A DNA stretch of 44,442 nt from Streptomyces sp. NRRL F-4489 (GCF_001509485.1 NZ_LLZI01000246.1:1-44442), one strand, 5' to 3'. Positions 18,399 through 28,370 are shown, counted from the first letter of the stretch. Translations and numbers: made by a program. Notes: generated from the sequence alone by a model not told the origin.

Positions 18399-19601
18399 GT
18401 GGAACCACTGAGGGACGACGACCCGAAGGAGATCGGGGGCTTCACCCTCGTCTGCCGGATCGGTTCCGGCGGCATGGGCGAGGTGTTCCTCGGTGAGTCC
18501 GCCGCCGGTCACCAGGCCGCCGTCAAGGTCATCAAGCCCTCCGTGCTCGACGAGGACACCCGGGCGCGCTTCCTGTCCGAGGTGGAGAGCCTGCGCACGG
18601 TCTACGGCCCCTTCGTCGCGGCCTTCGTCGGCGCCGACGCGGACGCCGACCAGCCGTGGCTCGCGGTCGAGTACGTCCCCGGCCCCGATCTGCGCACCCT
18701 GGTCGCTGGGCAGGGGCCGCTGCCGCTGGTCGAGACCGCCAGTCTCGGCGCGCTGCTGGCGGAGGGACTGGGCACGGTCCACGACGCGGGACTGCTCCAC
18801 CGCGACCTGAAGCCGCAGAACATCCTGCTCTCCCCCTACGGCCCCAAGTTGATCGACTTCGGTCTCGCCGTGCTCGCGGAACGCCGTACCACCCTGACGG
18901 CCACCGGCTTCGTCGTCGGGAGCGTTCTGTGCATGCCTCCGGAGCAGGCCCGGGGCGAGCACCGGCTGGACCGGCCCGCCGACGTGTACGCGCTGGGAGC
19001 GGTGCTGCTCTTCGCCGCGACCGGGCACTACCCGTACGAGGGGCCGACGTGGCAGGCCGTCGCCCTGAAGATCGACGATCCTGCGACCCCTCCCGATCTG
19101 ACGGACGTCCCACCGGAGCTCGTGCCGCTGATCACGGACATGCTGGCACCGGACCCGGACGCCCGGCCGACCCTGCCCGAGGTCACTGACCGACTGGTGC
19201 GCGTCATCCGTGACCAGGGCCTGACCGCCCTCCAGGCCAAGCGTCGCCTCACCGGCCTGGCGCCCGAGATCAGCGTGCCCCAGGTGCCCGCACCGGTTCC
19301 CGAGCCCCGGGCGGGAGCCGGCACACCCGTCTACACGCCCGTCGTCATCGACGTGGCGGCGGCCGAGGACGACGAGCACACGGACCTGGCCGGGTTCGCG
19401 GGGACCGGGCAGCGCCCCGCGGAGAAGGACCCCGACGCCGACGATCCGGACGACGGCGCCTCCGGCTCCCAGCACTCCTCGCCCGCGCGGGCGGTCACCC
19501 CTCCGCGCTCGCGCGGCGGGGTGACCGCCGTCCGCCTCTCCGCGCCCCTGAGGATCGCCGAGCGGATCCGTGCCGGGTACGCCCGCGAGGCCCGCTTCTG
19601 A
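18399..19601 (+). CDS. Ser/Thr protein kinase at the head of the defence locus
   Basis: The 400-aa product starts with GTG at 18399 after GGGGGAAGG. It is a complete Hanks-type kinase: glycine loop G22-SGGMG-27, ATP-binding K43 (AAVKVIK), catalytic HRD at 134-136 (HRDLKPQN), D153-FG, and PPEQ in the APE position. The kinase domain ends near residue 280. The rest is a disordered acidic then Ser/Pro/Arg-rich tail with no membrane helix and no PASTA repeats, so it is likely soluble. It is 102 bases before the helicase gene and on the same strand. Kinases occur in phage defence (PglW of the Pgl system, Stk2), so a sensor, regulator or effector role is plausible but inferred. Confidence 0.85.
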   Translation: MEPLRDDDPKEIGGFTLVCRIGSGGMGEVFLGESAAGHQAAVKVIKPSVLDEDTRARFLSEVESLRTVYGPFVAAFVGADADADQPWLAVEYVPGPDLRTLVAGQGPLPLVETASLGALLAEGLGTVHDAGLLHRDLKPQNILLSPYGPKLIDFGLAVLAERRTTLTATGFVVGSVLCMPPEQARGEHRLDRPADVYALGAVLLFAATGHYPYEGPTWQAVALKIDDPATPPDLTDVPPELVPLITDMLAPDPDARPTLPEVTDRLVRVIRDQGLTALQAKRRLTGLAPEISVPQVPAPVPEPRAGAGTPVYTPVVIDVAAAEDDEHTDLAGFAGTGQRPAEKDPDADDPDDGASGSQHSSPARAVTPPRSRGGVTAVRLSAPLRIAERIRAGYAREARF

Positions 19602-19703
19602 GCAGGCGCGTCATCGTGCCCGATCCCGTACGTCCCCCTTTCTCCCCGTGACAGACTTGCGGGGGCGACAGCGACGACACACGGGAAGACGAAGGGACCG
19701 CGC

Positions 19704-22700
19704 GTGACCGACCAGGGGGCGACGCAGGAGGGGACCCGGTTCCCGCCGGGGGCGCAGATCCTCGTACGGGACGAGGAGTGGCTGGTCCGCAACACCACCA
19801 CGACCGACCACGACGGGGAACGGATCGAGGCGGTGGGCGTCTCGGAGTTCGTCCGGGACGAGGAGGCCGTCTTCTTCAGCGGGATCGACACGGTGGAACT
19901 CCTCGACCCGGAGAAGACCCGCCTCGTGCCCGACACCTCCTCGTACTTCCGGCGCAGCCGCCTGTTCCTCGAAGCCGTCCTGCGTAAGACGCCGCTGCCC
20001 CAGTCCGAGCGCGGCCTGGCGCTCGCCGACCGCTTCCTGCTGGACCCGCTCGTCTACCAGCAGCGTCCCGCCGAGCTCGCCCTGTCCATGCGCAACCTCC
20101 GCCCGCGGGTCCTGATCGCCGATGTCGTCGGCCTCGGCAAGACCCTGGAGATCGGCCTGACTCTCGCCGAGCTCATCCGCCGCGGCCGCGGCGAGCGCAT
20201 CCTGGTCGTGACCCCGCAGAGCATCCTTGAGCAATTCCAGCACGAGCTGTGGACCCGTTTCTCCATCCCGCTCGTACGGCTCGACTCGCTCGGCATCCAG
20301 CGCGTCCAGCGTGAGCTTCCCGCAGGGCGGAACCCGTTCACGCACTACAAGCGAGTGATCATCTCCGTGGACACCCTCAAGAACATCGGGCAGTACCGGC
20401 ACCACCTGGAGCGGATCCGCTGGGACGCCGTCGTCATCGATGAGTCCCACAATCTGATCAACCCGGGCAGCCAGCGCCGCGCCCTCGCCGAGATCCTCGC
20501 CCCGCGCACGGACGCCCTGCTGCTCGCCAGCGCCACCCCGCACAACGGCGACAAGCGGTCCTTCGCCGACCTGATCTCCCTCCTCGACCCGGCCGCCATC
20601 GCCGACCGCGACCACTACGACCCGGCGGAGGACCTCGGTCACCTCTACATCCGGCGCACCAAGATCAGCCCCGAGGTCCGGGACGAGATGGGCACCGAAT
20701 GGCCGGACCGGGGCCCGACCGTCTCCCTGCACTGTGCGGCCACCGAGGCGGAGGAACGGGTCTTCGCCGAACTGGCCGAGCACTGGATCCCCGCCCCGCC
20801 CACGAGCACGGAGTTCGGCACGGCCGACGAGGAGCCGGTGTCGGTCGCCGTCGAACCGGTCTTCGCCTACAACCTACTCAAGACGTTCCTGTCCTCGCAC
20901 GTCGCCCTGGGGGAGACGGTCGACAACCGCATCGCCTCCCTCACCGACCGGGTCCGCAAGGCCGAGGAGAAGGGGCTGCGGCCTGATCCGGCCATCGCCA
21001 CCGAGCAGGCCGCCCTGGCCCGGCTCAGGGAGATCGTCTCCGGCATGGGCGACGGCACCGCGCCCGGCGACTCCGCCAAGCTGGACGCCCTCGTCGCCCA
21101 GCTCAGGGAGATCGGCGTCGGCCCCGGGTCGACCACGCGGGCCGTGGTCTTCTCCGAACGTGTCCGCACATTGACCTGGCTCGCCGAGGTCGTGCCCGCC
21201 CGCCTGGGCTTCCCGGTCGGGGCCGACGGCACGTCGAAGGCCGTGGCCGTAATGCACGGCGGCCTCAGCGACGACGAGCAGGGCACGGTCCTTGAGGTGT
21301 TCGGCCTCGCCGACACCCCGGTCCGGCTGCTGTTCACCGGCGACGTGGCCTCCGAGGGCGTCAACCTGCACCGGCAGTGCCACCACCTCGTCCACTACGA
21401 CATCCCCTGGTCGCTGATCCGCATCGAGCAGCGCAACGGCCGTATCGACCGCTACGGCCAGAAGCACGAGCCCCGGTTCCACGCGCTGATCCTCACCTCG
21501 GCCGTCCCCGGTGCGAAGGACGACCGCACGGTGGCCGAGAAGCTGCTGCTGCGCGAGGAGGAGGCGCACAAGCTGGACGGCACGGCCGAGGCCGTCTCCG
21601 GTCTCTACCGGGCCGAGGAGGAAGAACGCCGGCTCATCAAGGAACTGGTGCGGGGCGGCACGGTCGAGGAGTTCCTGGAGTCCGCCCCCGCCGAGGACAC
21701 GGCTCTCGCCGACCTGTTCGGCCAGGTGGACACGATCACCCAGCAGGAACTGCCCGCCCGCGCCGAGCTGATCTCGCTCTTCGACGGCGACACGGCCGAC
21801 TTCGTCGCCACCGCCCTCGACGAGGTGTACGAGGAGCGCGCCGAGGACCTGATCGGACTGGCGGCGGGCACCGACAGCCAGGGCGGCACCTACTTCTCCC
21901 TCTCGCCGGCCCTGGCCCCCGACCTGCTCCACCGCCTCAAGGCCCTGCCGCCCTCCTACCTCAGGGAGCAGCGGGTCGCCGAGCGGATGCTGGTCACCTT
22001 CGACCGCGCCCTCGCGCAGCGCAAACTCACCGAGGCCCGGGACAGCAGCACCACGATGTGGCCGGACGTCTCCTTCCTCACCGACATCCACCCGGTGGTG
22101 GAGTGGCTGACGGACAAGGTCCTCGTCGAGTTCGGGCGGCAAGAAGCCCCGGTCATCACCACGCCCCACGTCGACGGCCCGGTATTCCTCGTGCAGGGCA
22201 TCCACTCCAACGCCCTCGGCCGCCCGACCGTGGTCCGCTGGATGGCCGTGACCGGCATCCGGCCCGACGGCACCGGCACGCCCGAGGTGCGTTCCATGGC
22301 CGACGCGCTGCGCGACGCGAAGGTCGGCCCGCGGCTCGCCCGCACCGGCGACCCGCGCGACCTGGACCGGCTCCAGGATCTCGTCCCGGCCGCCGTCGCC
22401 GCCGCCCGGGACCACCTGGACGCGGGCAGGGCCGCGTGGGAGGAGCAGATCAGCGGACCGCTCGCCGCGTACCGCGAGCACGTCGCACGCTGGCGCGCCG
22501 ACTCGCTGCTGCCCGGCGTCACCGGCCGCCGCGAGCGCGCTGTCGAGGAGACCGCCGACGAACTGGCCCGGCTCCTCGACCAGTTGCACACCACAGGCCG
22601 TCCCCTGCTGAGGGTCCTCGCCGTCCTCGACCGACCCGGCGCACCGGACGCCCCCGGCGCGGGCACGGCGGCCCCCGAGGACACCTCCCCGGTCGCGCCC

Positions 22701-22775
22701 CCCGAGGACACCTCCCCGGTCGCGCCCCCCGCATCCGACGCCGCCCACCCGTCCGACGCCCAGGCGGAGAACTGA
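19704..22775 (+). CDS. SNF2-family helicase, DISARM DrmD-like
   Basis: This 1023-aa superfamily 2 ATPase starts with GTG at 19704 behind GAAGGGA. Helicase motifs in order: Walker A DVVGLGKT (K146), motif II D246-ESH-249, motif III SATPHNG, then in the second RecA domain ASEGVNLHRQCHHLVHYD and QRNGRIDRYGQ (from residue 576), typical of SNF2/RapA-like DNA translocases. A long C-terminal region without recognised domain follows, ending in a Pro-rich tail with two copies of PEDTSPVAP. DrmD of class 1 DISARM is an SNF2-like helicase next to an adenine methylase. The arrangement here is the same: the methylase gene begins one base after this stop, so the two are almost certainly translationally coupled. 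No nuclease motif is visible. drmD naming is an inference. Confidence 0.85.
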   Translation: MTDQGATQEGTRFPPGAQILVRDEEWLVRNTTTTDHDGERIEAVGVSEFVRDEEAVFFSGIDTVELLDPEKTRLVPDTSSYFRRSRLFLEAVLRKTPLPQSERGLALADRFLLDPLVYQQRPAELALSMRNLRPRVLIADVVGLGKTLEIGLTLAELIRRGRGERILVVTPQSILEQFQHELWTRFSIPLVRLDSLGIQRVQRELPAGRNPFTHYKRVIISVDTLKNIGQYRHHLERIRWDAVVIDESHNLINPGSQRRALAEILAPRTDALLLASATPHNGDKRSFADLISLLDPAAIADRDHYDPAEDLGHLYIRRTKISPEVRDEMGTEWPDRGPTVSLHCAATEAEERVFAELAEHWIPAPPTSTEFGTADEEPVSVAVEPVFAYNLLKTFLSSHVALGETVDNRIASLTDRVRKAEEKGLRPDPAIATEQAALARLREIVSGMGDGTAPGDSAKLDALVAQLREIGVGPGSTTRAVVFSERVRTLTWLAEVVPARLGFPVGADGTSKAVAVMHGGLSDDEQGTVLEVFGLADTPVRLLFTGDVASEGVNLHRQCHHLVHYDIPWSLIRIEQRNGRIDRYGQKHEPRFHALILTSAVPGAKDDRTVAEKLLLREEEAHKLDGTAEAVSGLYRAEEEERRLIKELVRGGTVEEFLESAPAEDTALADLFGQVDTITQQELPARAELISLFDGDTADFVATALDEVYEERAEDLIGLAAGTDSQGGTYFSLSPALAPDLLHRLKALPPSYLREQRVAERMLVTFDRALAQRKLTEARDSSTTMWPDVSFLTDIHPVVEWLTDKVLVEFGRQEAPVITTPHVDGPVFLVQGIHSNALGRPTVVRWMAVTGIRPDGTGTPEVRSMADALRDAKVGPRLARTGDPRDLDRLQDLVPAAVAAARDHLDAGRAAWEEQISGPLAAYREHVARWRADSLLPGVTGRRERAVEETADELARLLDQLHTTGRPLLRVLAVLDRPGAPDAPGAGTAAPEDTSPVAPPEDTSPVAPPASDAAHPSDAQAEN
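22674..22727. repeat. 2 x 27-base tandem repeat in the helicase gene
   Basis: Two consecutive in-frame 27-base units each encode PEDTSPVAP near the C-terminus of the SNF2 helicase, in a disordered tail. Confidence 0.8.
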
Positions 22776-22776
22776 C

Positions 22777-25700
22777 GTGACGTACGACTCGCTGGTCAAC
22801 CACGGTGACTACCTCTCGCCGCACTACCTCGCCGAGGTCCTCCCCAAGGATCTCAAGGCGAAGGACGGCCTCCTCACCCGCTGGGCGGCCTTCGAGGAGG
22901 CCGAACGCCGGCGCCACGCCGACGCCGTCGCCGACGCCGCCCGCCAGGGCCTCGGCCGCGACTCCGTACCGCCGCGTGTCCGCACCCCCCGCGAGGGCCT
23001 GCGCGCCCTGCACGGGCCCTACTTCGCGGGCCGCGCCGCGCTCGCCCAGGACGCGGCGGCGCTCGCCGAACCCGACGCCCTCGAACCCGAAGGGTGGCGG
23101 AAGCGGTTCACCGAGAGCCACCTCGACACCCTGCGTGCCCTCGGATACACCGACGCCCACGAGCAGACCGCGACCGTGCACCGCGCCGACCGGGAGTACG
23201 CCGTCCAGGTCCTCCACGCCGAACCCGGCCTGTACGCGGTCGCCTGCGGCTGGACCACCGAACCCGACGCCGCTCTCGACCCGGACGGCGCCGGCCGCCT
23301 GCTGCACCCGGTGGAGACGGAGACCTCGGCACCCGACCTCACGGACGCCAAGGCCCTCACCGACTTCCTCTTCACCTGCGACGCGCCCCCGCGCCACGTC
23401 CTCCTGCTCGTCGGCGGCGTCATCGTCCTCGCCGACCGCCTCAGCTGGCCCGAAGGCCGCTATCTCGCGGCCGACCTCGACGCCGCCCTGCACCGCCGCG
23501 ACGACCGCCACGGCGGCGAACTCGATACTCTGGCGGCGTTGTTCGGCGCCGACGCGCTACGCGTCCCCGCCGAGGGCGGCACCGCGCCGCTCGCCGCCTT
23601 CCTCGACCGGTCCGCCAAGCACGCCGTCGGCGTCTCCACCGAGCTCCGCGAGGGCCTGCGCCTGAGCGTCGAGTGGATCGCCAACGAGGTCCTGGACCGC
23701 CTGTGCGAACCGGAGAACGGCGTCACCCCCGCCGACCTGGACGACCCGGCCCGCCTCGCCAAGGAACTCAGCCGCGAGTCGCTGCGCTACCTGTACCGCA
23801 TCCTGTTCCTGCTGTACGCGGAGGCCAGCCCCACTCTCGGCATCCTGCCCTCCGACTACCCGGAGTACGAGCAGGGCTACGGCCTCCAGCGCCTCGGCGA
23901 CCTCGTCCTGCGCGACCTCGTCGGCGAGCGCTCCCGGCGCGGCTTCCACCTGTACGAATCGCTCGACCTGCTCTTCGACAAGGTCGAGAACGGCCACCGC
24001 CGCTACGGCACCGAGCCCGAGGACCTCGTGGCCGAGGCGGCGGCCCGGGAGGCGGCGCAGGCCGAGCGCGAGGCGGCGGAGCCGCTCGCCGCCGGCACGA
24101 TCACTCAGGCCGAGTACACCGAGCGGGTCCGCGAGGCCGACCGCGCCCGCCGCGCCGCCGCCCGCAGCACCAGCGCCGGCCTGCGCTTCGAGGCCCTGCG
24201 CTCCGAACTGTTCACCAAGGAGGCCGTCCGCCTCATCTCGGACGACCAGATCGAGAACCCGGCGTACCGAGGCGGCGAGGGGGAGACGCGCCGCCCCTTC
24301 CTGGACACCCGGCTGCGCAACGAGACCCTGCACAAGGTGCTGCGCCGCCTGATGCTCACCAAGGGCAAGGGGCGCGAGCGCGGCGGCTTCATCTCGTACG
24401 CCCAGCTCGGCATCAACCAGCTCGGCGCGGTGTACGAGGGCCTGATGTCCTACACCGGGTTCATCGCCGAGGAGGACCTGTACGAGGTCGCCAAGGGCGG
24501 CGACCCCTCGGGCGGCAGTTGGATGGTCCCGCAGTCCCGTGCCTCGGAGTACGACGACGACGTCTTCGTGAAGCGGACGAACGAGGAGACCGGCCGCCCG
24601 GAGCGGGTGGTCCACCCCAGGGGTTCCTTCGTGTACCGGCTGGCCGGCCGCGACCGCCAGACCTCCGCCTCCTACTACACGCCGAAGTCCCTCACCGAGG
24701 TCACGGTTGAGCTCGCCCTCCGGCACCGCCTCGACCAGGACGGGACCACGACCCCGGCGCGGGAGCTCCTGGAATGGAAGATCTGCGAGCCGGCCCTCGG
24801 CTCGGGCGCCTTCCTCAACGAGGCCATCGACCAGGTCGCCGCCGAGTACCTGCGGCGCCGCGAGAGTGAGTTGGGCCGCCGGGTGGACCCCGAGCTGCGC
24901 CAGATCGAGCTCCAGAAGGCCAAGGCGTACATCGCCCTGCACAACGCCTACGGCGTCGACCTCAACGCCACGGCGGTGGAACTCGCCGAGGTCTCCCTCT
25001 GGCTCAACTCCATGCACCCCGGCATGCGGGCCCCCTGGTTCGGCCTCCACCTGCGGCGCGGCAACTCGCTCATCGGCGCGGGCCGCAAGGTCTACGGGGC
25101 CGACGCTCTGCCGGGCGGCGGGTGGCTGGCGAAGAAGAACACCCTGCCGCCGAAGGACCTGCCGTTCCGGGACGGCCCGCTGCCCGAGGGCGCGGTCCAC
25201 CAGTTCCTGCTGCCCGCGATCGGCTGGGGCGCGGTCGCCGGCGAGTCCGAGGCGAAGAAGCTCGCGGAGGAGGAGGCCAAGGCGCTGGGCAAGTGGCGCA
25301 AGGGCGTCCAGAAGGCCCCGAAGGGCCCCAAGCCCTTCCAGGAGCGCGGCGACGAGACCGACGAGGCCCGGCGCAAGCGCTACGAACGCTGGCGCAAAGC
25401 CGCCGACAAGACCGAGCTGCACCGCCTCCAGGGCGTGGCCCGCCGCGCCGAGTTCCTGTGGTCGCTGGTCGCGATCCGCCTCGAACTCTCCGAGCGTGCG
25501 GTGTCCCGCCGCATCGACGTGTGGGGCGCGGACTGGCTGGAGCAGTCGGAGGAGGCGGAGGACAAGCAGAAGGTCCTCGACGACCTCACCCGGCACGGCA
25601 CGCCGTACTGGCGGCTGAAGACCGTCATGGACGCCTGGTGCGCGCTGTGGTTCTGGCCGCTGGACAAGGTCGGCCTGCTCGACGGCACGGCTCCGGAGTA

Positions 25701-28320
25701 CGCGGCGGGCGGCGCCCTCGTGGATGAGGCGTCGGTGCCGGGGATGCTGGGCGGGGCGGCGCGGCCTGCCGCCCCGGTGGCGCCTGCCGAGCCTCCGTCC
25801 GGCCCCGCGCCGGGGGACCAGGTGTGGCGGACGGCCGGCTTGTTCGACGATCTGGACGGGGAGCAGGAGGAACTCGGCGAGGGCCTGGCCTCCGGCCCGG
25901 GCAGGCGGAGCGCCCCGGCCGCTCGCAAGGCGGGCAACCGCCCGCAGGAACGGACGACGGTCCCCCTCCAGAGCCTCGGCGACTGGCTGGACTTCCTGGA
26001 GAGCCTGCTGGGCAAGGCCGACATGCCCGAGCAGTCGCTGCTCTCCGGCATCGACAAGCTGAGCCCCGACGAGGCGCTGGAGCTGCTGGCCGACGTGGAG
26101 GACCGCCTGGAGGGCTTCCTCGGCATGCGCCCGGCGGCGCTCCTGCCGTTCCGCTACCCGTGGTTGAACACGGTCGAGGACATCGCGGGCACCACGGAGC
26201 GGGACATAAAGGCGGAGGACGGACACGGCTTTTTCCACTGGGAGCTGCACTTCGCCCACGTGTTCCGGGGGGCGGGGGGCGGGTTCGACCTTCAGGTGGG
26301 GAATCCGCCTTGGGTGCAACCCAGATGGGAGGAGGACACAATTCTGGCCGAGCTTGATCCGTGGTTCAAGCTGGCGGTCAAGCCCAGCGTCAGGACCTGG
26401 CGTGAACGCAAGGAAGCTGTGCTCGACCAGGCTGGCGCATTTGGATATTTCCTGCGTGAGTTGGCGTCGAACGCGGGGACGGCTGCGTGGCTGGGGGCCG
26501 TGGTCACCTATCCAGTTCTCACTGGTACACAGCCAGATCTGTACCGGGCTTTCATGTGTCGGGCATGGGTGAATCTCGGGACCGACGGGATGGTGGGACT
26601 TATCCACCCGGACACACACCTTGGGGGCACGAAGGACGGTCGGATCAGGAGCGCCGTATATCCCCGCTTGCGACTGCACGCTGGGTTCGTGAATGTGGGT
26701 AACTGGGCGTTCGAGGCCAGCAGGAACACCGAGTTTGGTGTGCACATTTATGGAGCGCCGCAACAAGAGATTGGGTTCGACAACCTGAGTCGCCTGTACG
26801 GCGTGGAACCGGTATTGGCGTCCTTGACACACGATGGAGAGGGCGACGTACCTGGTATGAAGTACGGCGGAGGGTGGGACCTTCGTCCCCATTCCGCTCG
26901 GGTGATTCGTGTGAATCAAGGTGTCTTGACCGAGTGGCAAGGACTGACCGGCGATGTGAAAGACAGCGTGCGACAGGCTCCTCCCTTGCTCCAGCCGATG
27001 ACGACTGAAGAGCAGGGGGCTATCTCGGCCCTTTCCAAGGTGCCGAGCCGGATTGGTCGAAAGTCGAGAATTAGTACCGGATACCACGAGAAGATGGCTA
27101 AAGAAGATGGCTTCATCGCCTGGGATACAACTCAGCCAGGGCTGCTGTCTGAACTGATTTTGCAGGGGCCTCATTTCGGCATCGCCACACCAATCAGCAA
27201 GCAACCCAAGGTGCCATGCCGGGGAAATCATGACTGGATTAGCTTCGACCTGACATCCCTTCCAGTGGATGCCGTACCGCGGACCAACTATGTCCGACCT
27301 GAGACGTGCTCGCTCAAGGAATATGTACGTGAGCAGGACCATTGGCCGGACCGATCAAGGCGTGATGCCGACTGGAAGCCTAGCGCCGAGGAGTGGACGA
27401 CTCGCGGTGATGTGCTGACGGCTGACGAGTTGAAGTTGGATGAGGACGCGCAGAGGGAACTGCTGCGTCAGAGGTTGTGGCTCTTCCGCCCTTACACGGA
27501 GTTCTACAGGCTGGCTTGGCGCAAGATGATTCCGTTTAACACGGAACGCAGTCTTTTTGCTTCGCTCATTCCGCCCGGTCCTGCGCACATTGACGGGGTC
27601 CAGTCCATGGCCTTTGTCGGCAACCGGGCAACGGTGCTCAATTCTGGGTTCTGGGCGTCGCTGCCTATGGACTACATCCTGCGAATCATGGGTAAGGCGA
27701 ATCTCCACCCGAGCGAGGCTGAGAAAATGCCATACGCCGACCCCGCCCACCCCCTCTCCAGCCCTCTCCTCCTCCGCACCCTCCGGCTCAACTGCCTCAC
27801 CGAGGCCTACGCGCCGCTCTGGGCCGAGCTGTTCGACGAGACGTGGTCGGGCTATGAGGGCTGGGCGGTGCAATGGCCTGACCTGGCGCCCCTCGCCGGC
27901 GGAATCCAGAAGTCCTGGGAGTACGGCACCCCGCTTCGGACCGAGTACGAGCGCCGCGCCGCCCTCGTGGAGATCGATGCCCTCGTGGCGGTGTGGCTCG
28001 GAATGAGTGCCGACGAGCTCATCGCCATCCACAAGGCGCGGTACGCGATCCTGGCGGACCGTGAGTCGAACATGTGGTTCGACGCCAAGGGGCGGCAGTT
28101 GGCGCAGGACCCGTACGCCCACGGGCACGGCCAGACCAAGGAGCACTACGAGCACTTCCTCGCCTACTTGAAGAAGGAGCGGCCCGAGCCCCCCGAGGGT
28201 TACACCGCCCCCTTCTACAAGGCCAAACGTGAGGAGGAGATGCGCGCGGCGCACGCGTACTTCTCCGCGCGGCTCCAGGAGGCCATTGACAAGGGGAAGT
28301 GGGCACCTCCCAGCGCGTGA
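22777..28320 (+). CDS. giant adenine-specific DNA methyltransferase, DrmMI-like
   Basis: This 1847-aa protein starts with GTG at 22777, one base after the helicase stop. Residues 1-640 are an unassigned helical N-terminal region. SAdoMet-binding motif I is EPALGSGAF (671-679), preceded by SASYYTPKSLTE, and the catalytic motif IV is NPPW at 1176-1179, the gamma-class N6-adenine methylase type. The two motifs are about 500 residues apart, far more than usual, with a charged insertion (EEEAKALGKWRKG...) between. Residues about 1180-1650 should be the target-recognition part; its DNA (about 26300-27735) is markedly lower in GC and uses codons rare elsewhere. The frame is intact. In DISARM or type IIG/BREX-like systems such an enzyme marks host DNA as self. 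An extra restriction nuclease motif is not visible. Confidence 0.85.
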   Translation: MTYDSLVNHGDYLSPHYLAEVLPKDLKAKDGLLTRWAAFEEAERRRHADAVADAARQGLGRDSVPPRVRTPREGLRALHGPYFAGRAALAQDAAALAEPDALEPEGWRKRFTESHLDTLRALGYTDAHEQTATVHRADREYAVQVLHAEPGLYAVACGWTTEPDAALDPDGAGRLLHPVETETSAPDLTDAKALTDFLFTCDAPPRHVLLLVGGVIVLADRLSWPEGRYLAADLDAALHRRDDRHGGELDTLAALFGADALRVPAEGGTAPLAAFLDRSAKHAVGVSTELREGLRLSVEWIANEVLDRLCEPENGVTPADLDDPARLAKELSRESLRYLYRILFLLYAEASPTLGILPSDYPEYEQGYGLQRLGDLVLRDLVGERSRRGFHLYESLDLLFDKVENGHRRYGTEPEDLVAEAAAREAAQAEREAAEPLAAGTITQAEYTERVREADRARRAAARSTSAGLRFEALRSELFTKEAVRLISDDQIENPAYRGGEGETRRPFLDTRLRNETLHKVLRRLMLTKGKGRERGGFISYAQLGINQLGAVYEGLMSYTGFIAEEDLYEVAKGGDPSGGSWMVPQSRASEYDDDVFVKRTNEETGRPERVVHPRGSFVYRLAGRDRQTSASYYTPKSLTEVTVELALRHRLDQDGTTTPARELLEWKICEPALGSGAFLNEAIDQVAAEYLRRRESELGRRVDPELRQIELQKAKAYIALHNAYGVDLNATAVELAEVSLWLNSMHPGMRAPWFGLHLRRGNSLIGAGRKVYGADALPGGGWLAKKNTLPPKDLPFRDGPLPEGAVHQFLLPAIGWGAVAGESEAKKLAEEEAKALGKWRKGVQKAPKGPKPFQERGDETDEARRKRYERWRKAADKTELHRLQGVARRAEFLWSLVAIRLELSERAVSRRIDVWGADWLEQSEEAEDKQKVLDDLTRHGTPYWRLKTVMDAWCALWFWPLDKVGLLDGTAPEYAAGGALVDEASVPGMLGGAARPAAPVAPAEPPSGPAPGDQVWRTAGLFDDLDGEQEELGEGLASGPGRRSAPAARKAGNRPQERTTVPLQSLGDWLDFLESLLGKADMPEQSLLSGIDKLSPDEALELLADVEDRLEGFLGMRPAALLPFRYPWLNTVEDIAGTTERDIKAEDGHGFFHWELHFAHVFRGAGGGFDLQVGNPPWVQPRWEEDTILAELDPWFKLAVKPSVRTWRERKEAVLDQAGAFGYFLRELASNAGTAAWLGAVVTYPVLTGTQPDLYRAFMCRAWVNLGTDGMVGLIHPDTHLGGTKDGRIRSAVYPRLRLHAGFVNVGNWAFEASRNTEFGVHIYGAPQQEIGFDNLSRLYGVEPVLASLTHDGEGDVPGMKYGGGWDLRPHSARVIRVNQGVLTEWQGLTGDVKDSVRQAPPLLQPMTTEEQGAISALSKVPSRIGRKSRISTGYHEKMAKEDGFIAWDTTQPGLLSELILQGPHFGIATPISKQPKVPCRGNHDWISFDLTSLPVDAVPRTNYVRPETCSLKEYVREQDHWPDRSRRDADWKPSAEEWTTRGDVLTADELKLDEDAQRELLRQRLWLFRPYTEFYRLAWRKMIPFNTERSLFASLIPPGPAHIDGVQSMAFVGNRATVLNSGFWASLPMDYILRIMGKANLHPSEAEKMPYADPAHPLSSPLLLRTLRLNCLTEAYAPLWAELFDETWSGYEGWAVQWPDLAPLAGGIQKSWEYGTPLRTEYERRAALVEIDALVAVWLGMSADELIAIHKARYAILADRESNMWFDAKGRQLAQDPYAHGHGQTKEHYEHFLAYLKKERPEPPEGYTAPFYKAKREEEMRAAHAYFSARLQEAIDKGKWAPPSA

Positions 28321-28328
28321 ACGACGGC

Positions 28329-28358
28329 GCCCCGCGCGGGATCCGACCGGCGCGGGGC
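28329..28358. terminator. hairpin between methylase and DUF397 gene
   Basis: A 9-bp stem (28329-28337 with 28350-28358) and 12-base loop lie between the convergent genes; probably bidirectional. Confidence 0.65.
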
Positions 28359-28370
28359 ACTGCGTGAAGG

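Noticed and set aside
17885..18496. A 203-codon frame at the left island end, considered as an integrase remnant
   Set aside because: No R-H-R-Y or serine recombinase motif, no ribosome site, and it runs out of frame into the kinase gene.
20874..22799. A 641-codon minus-strand frame antisense to the SNF2 helicase
   Set aside because: No family motifs; explained by codon bias of the helicase gene.
23557..27342. A 1261-codon minus-strand frame antisense to the methylase
   Set aside because: No motif or ribosome site; shadow of the plus-strand gene, which has motif I and NPPW.
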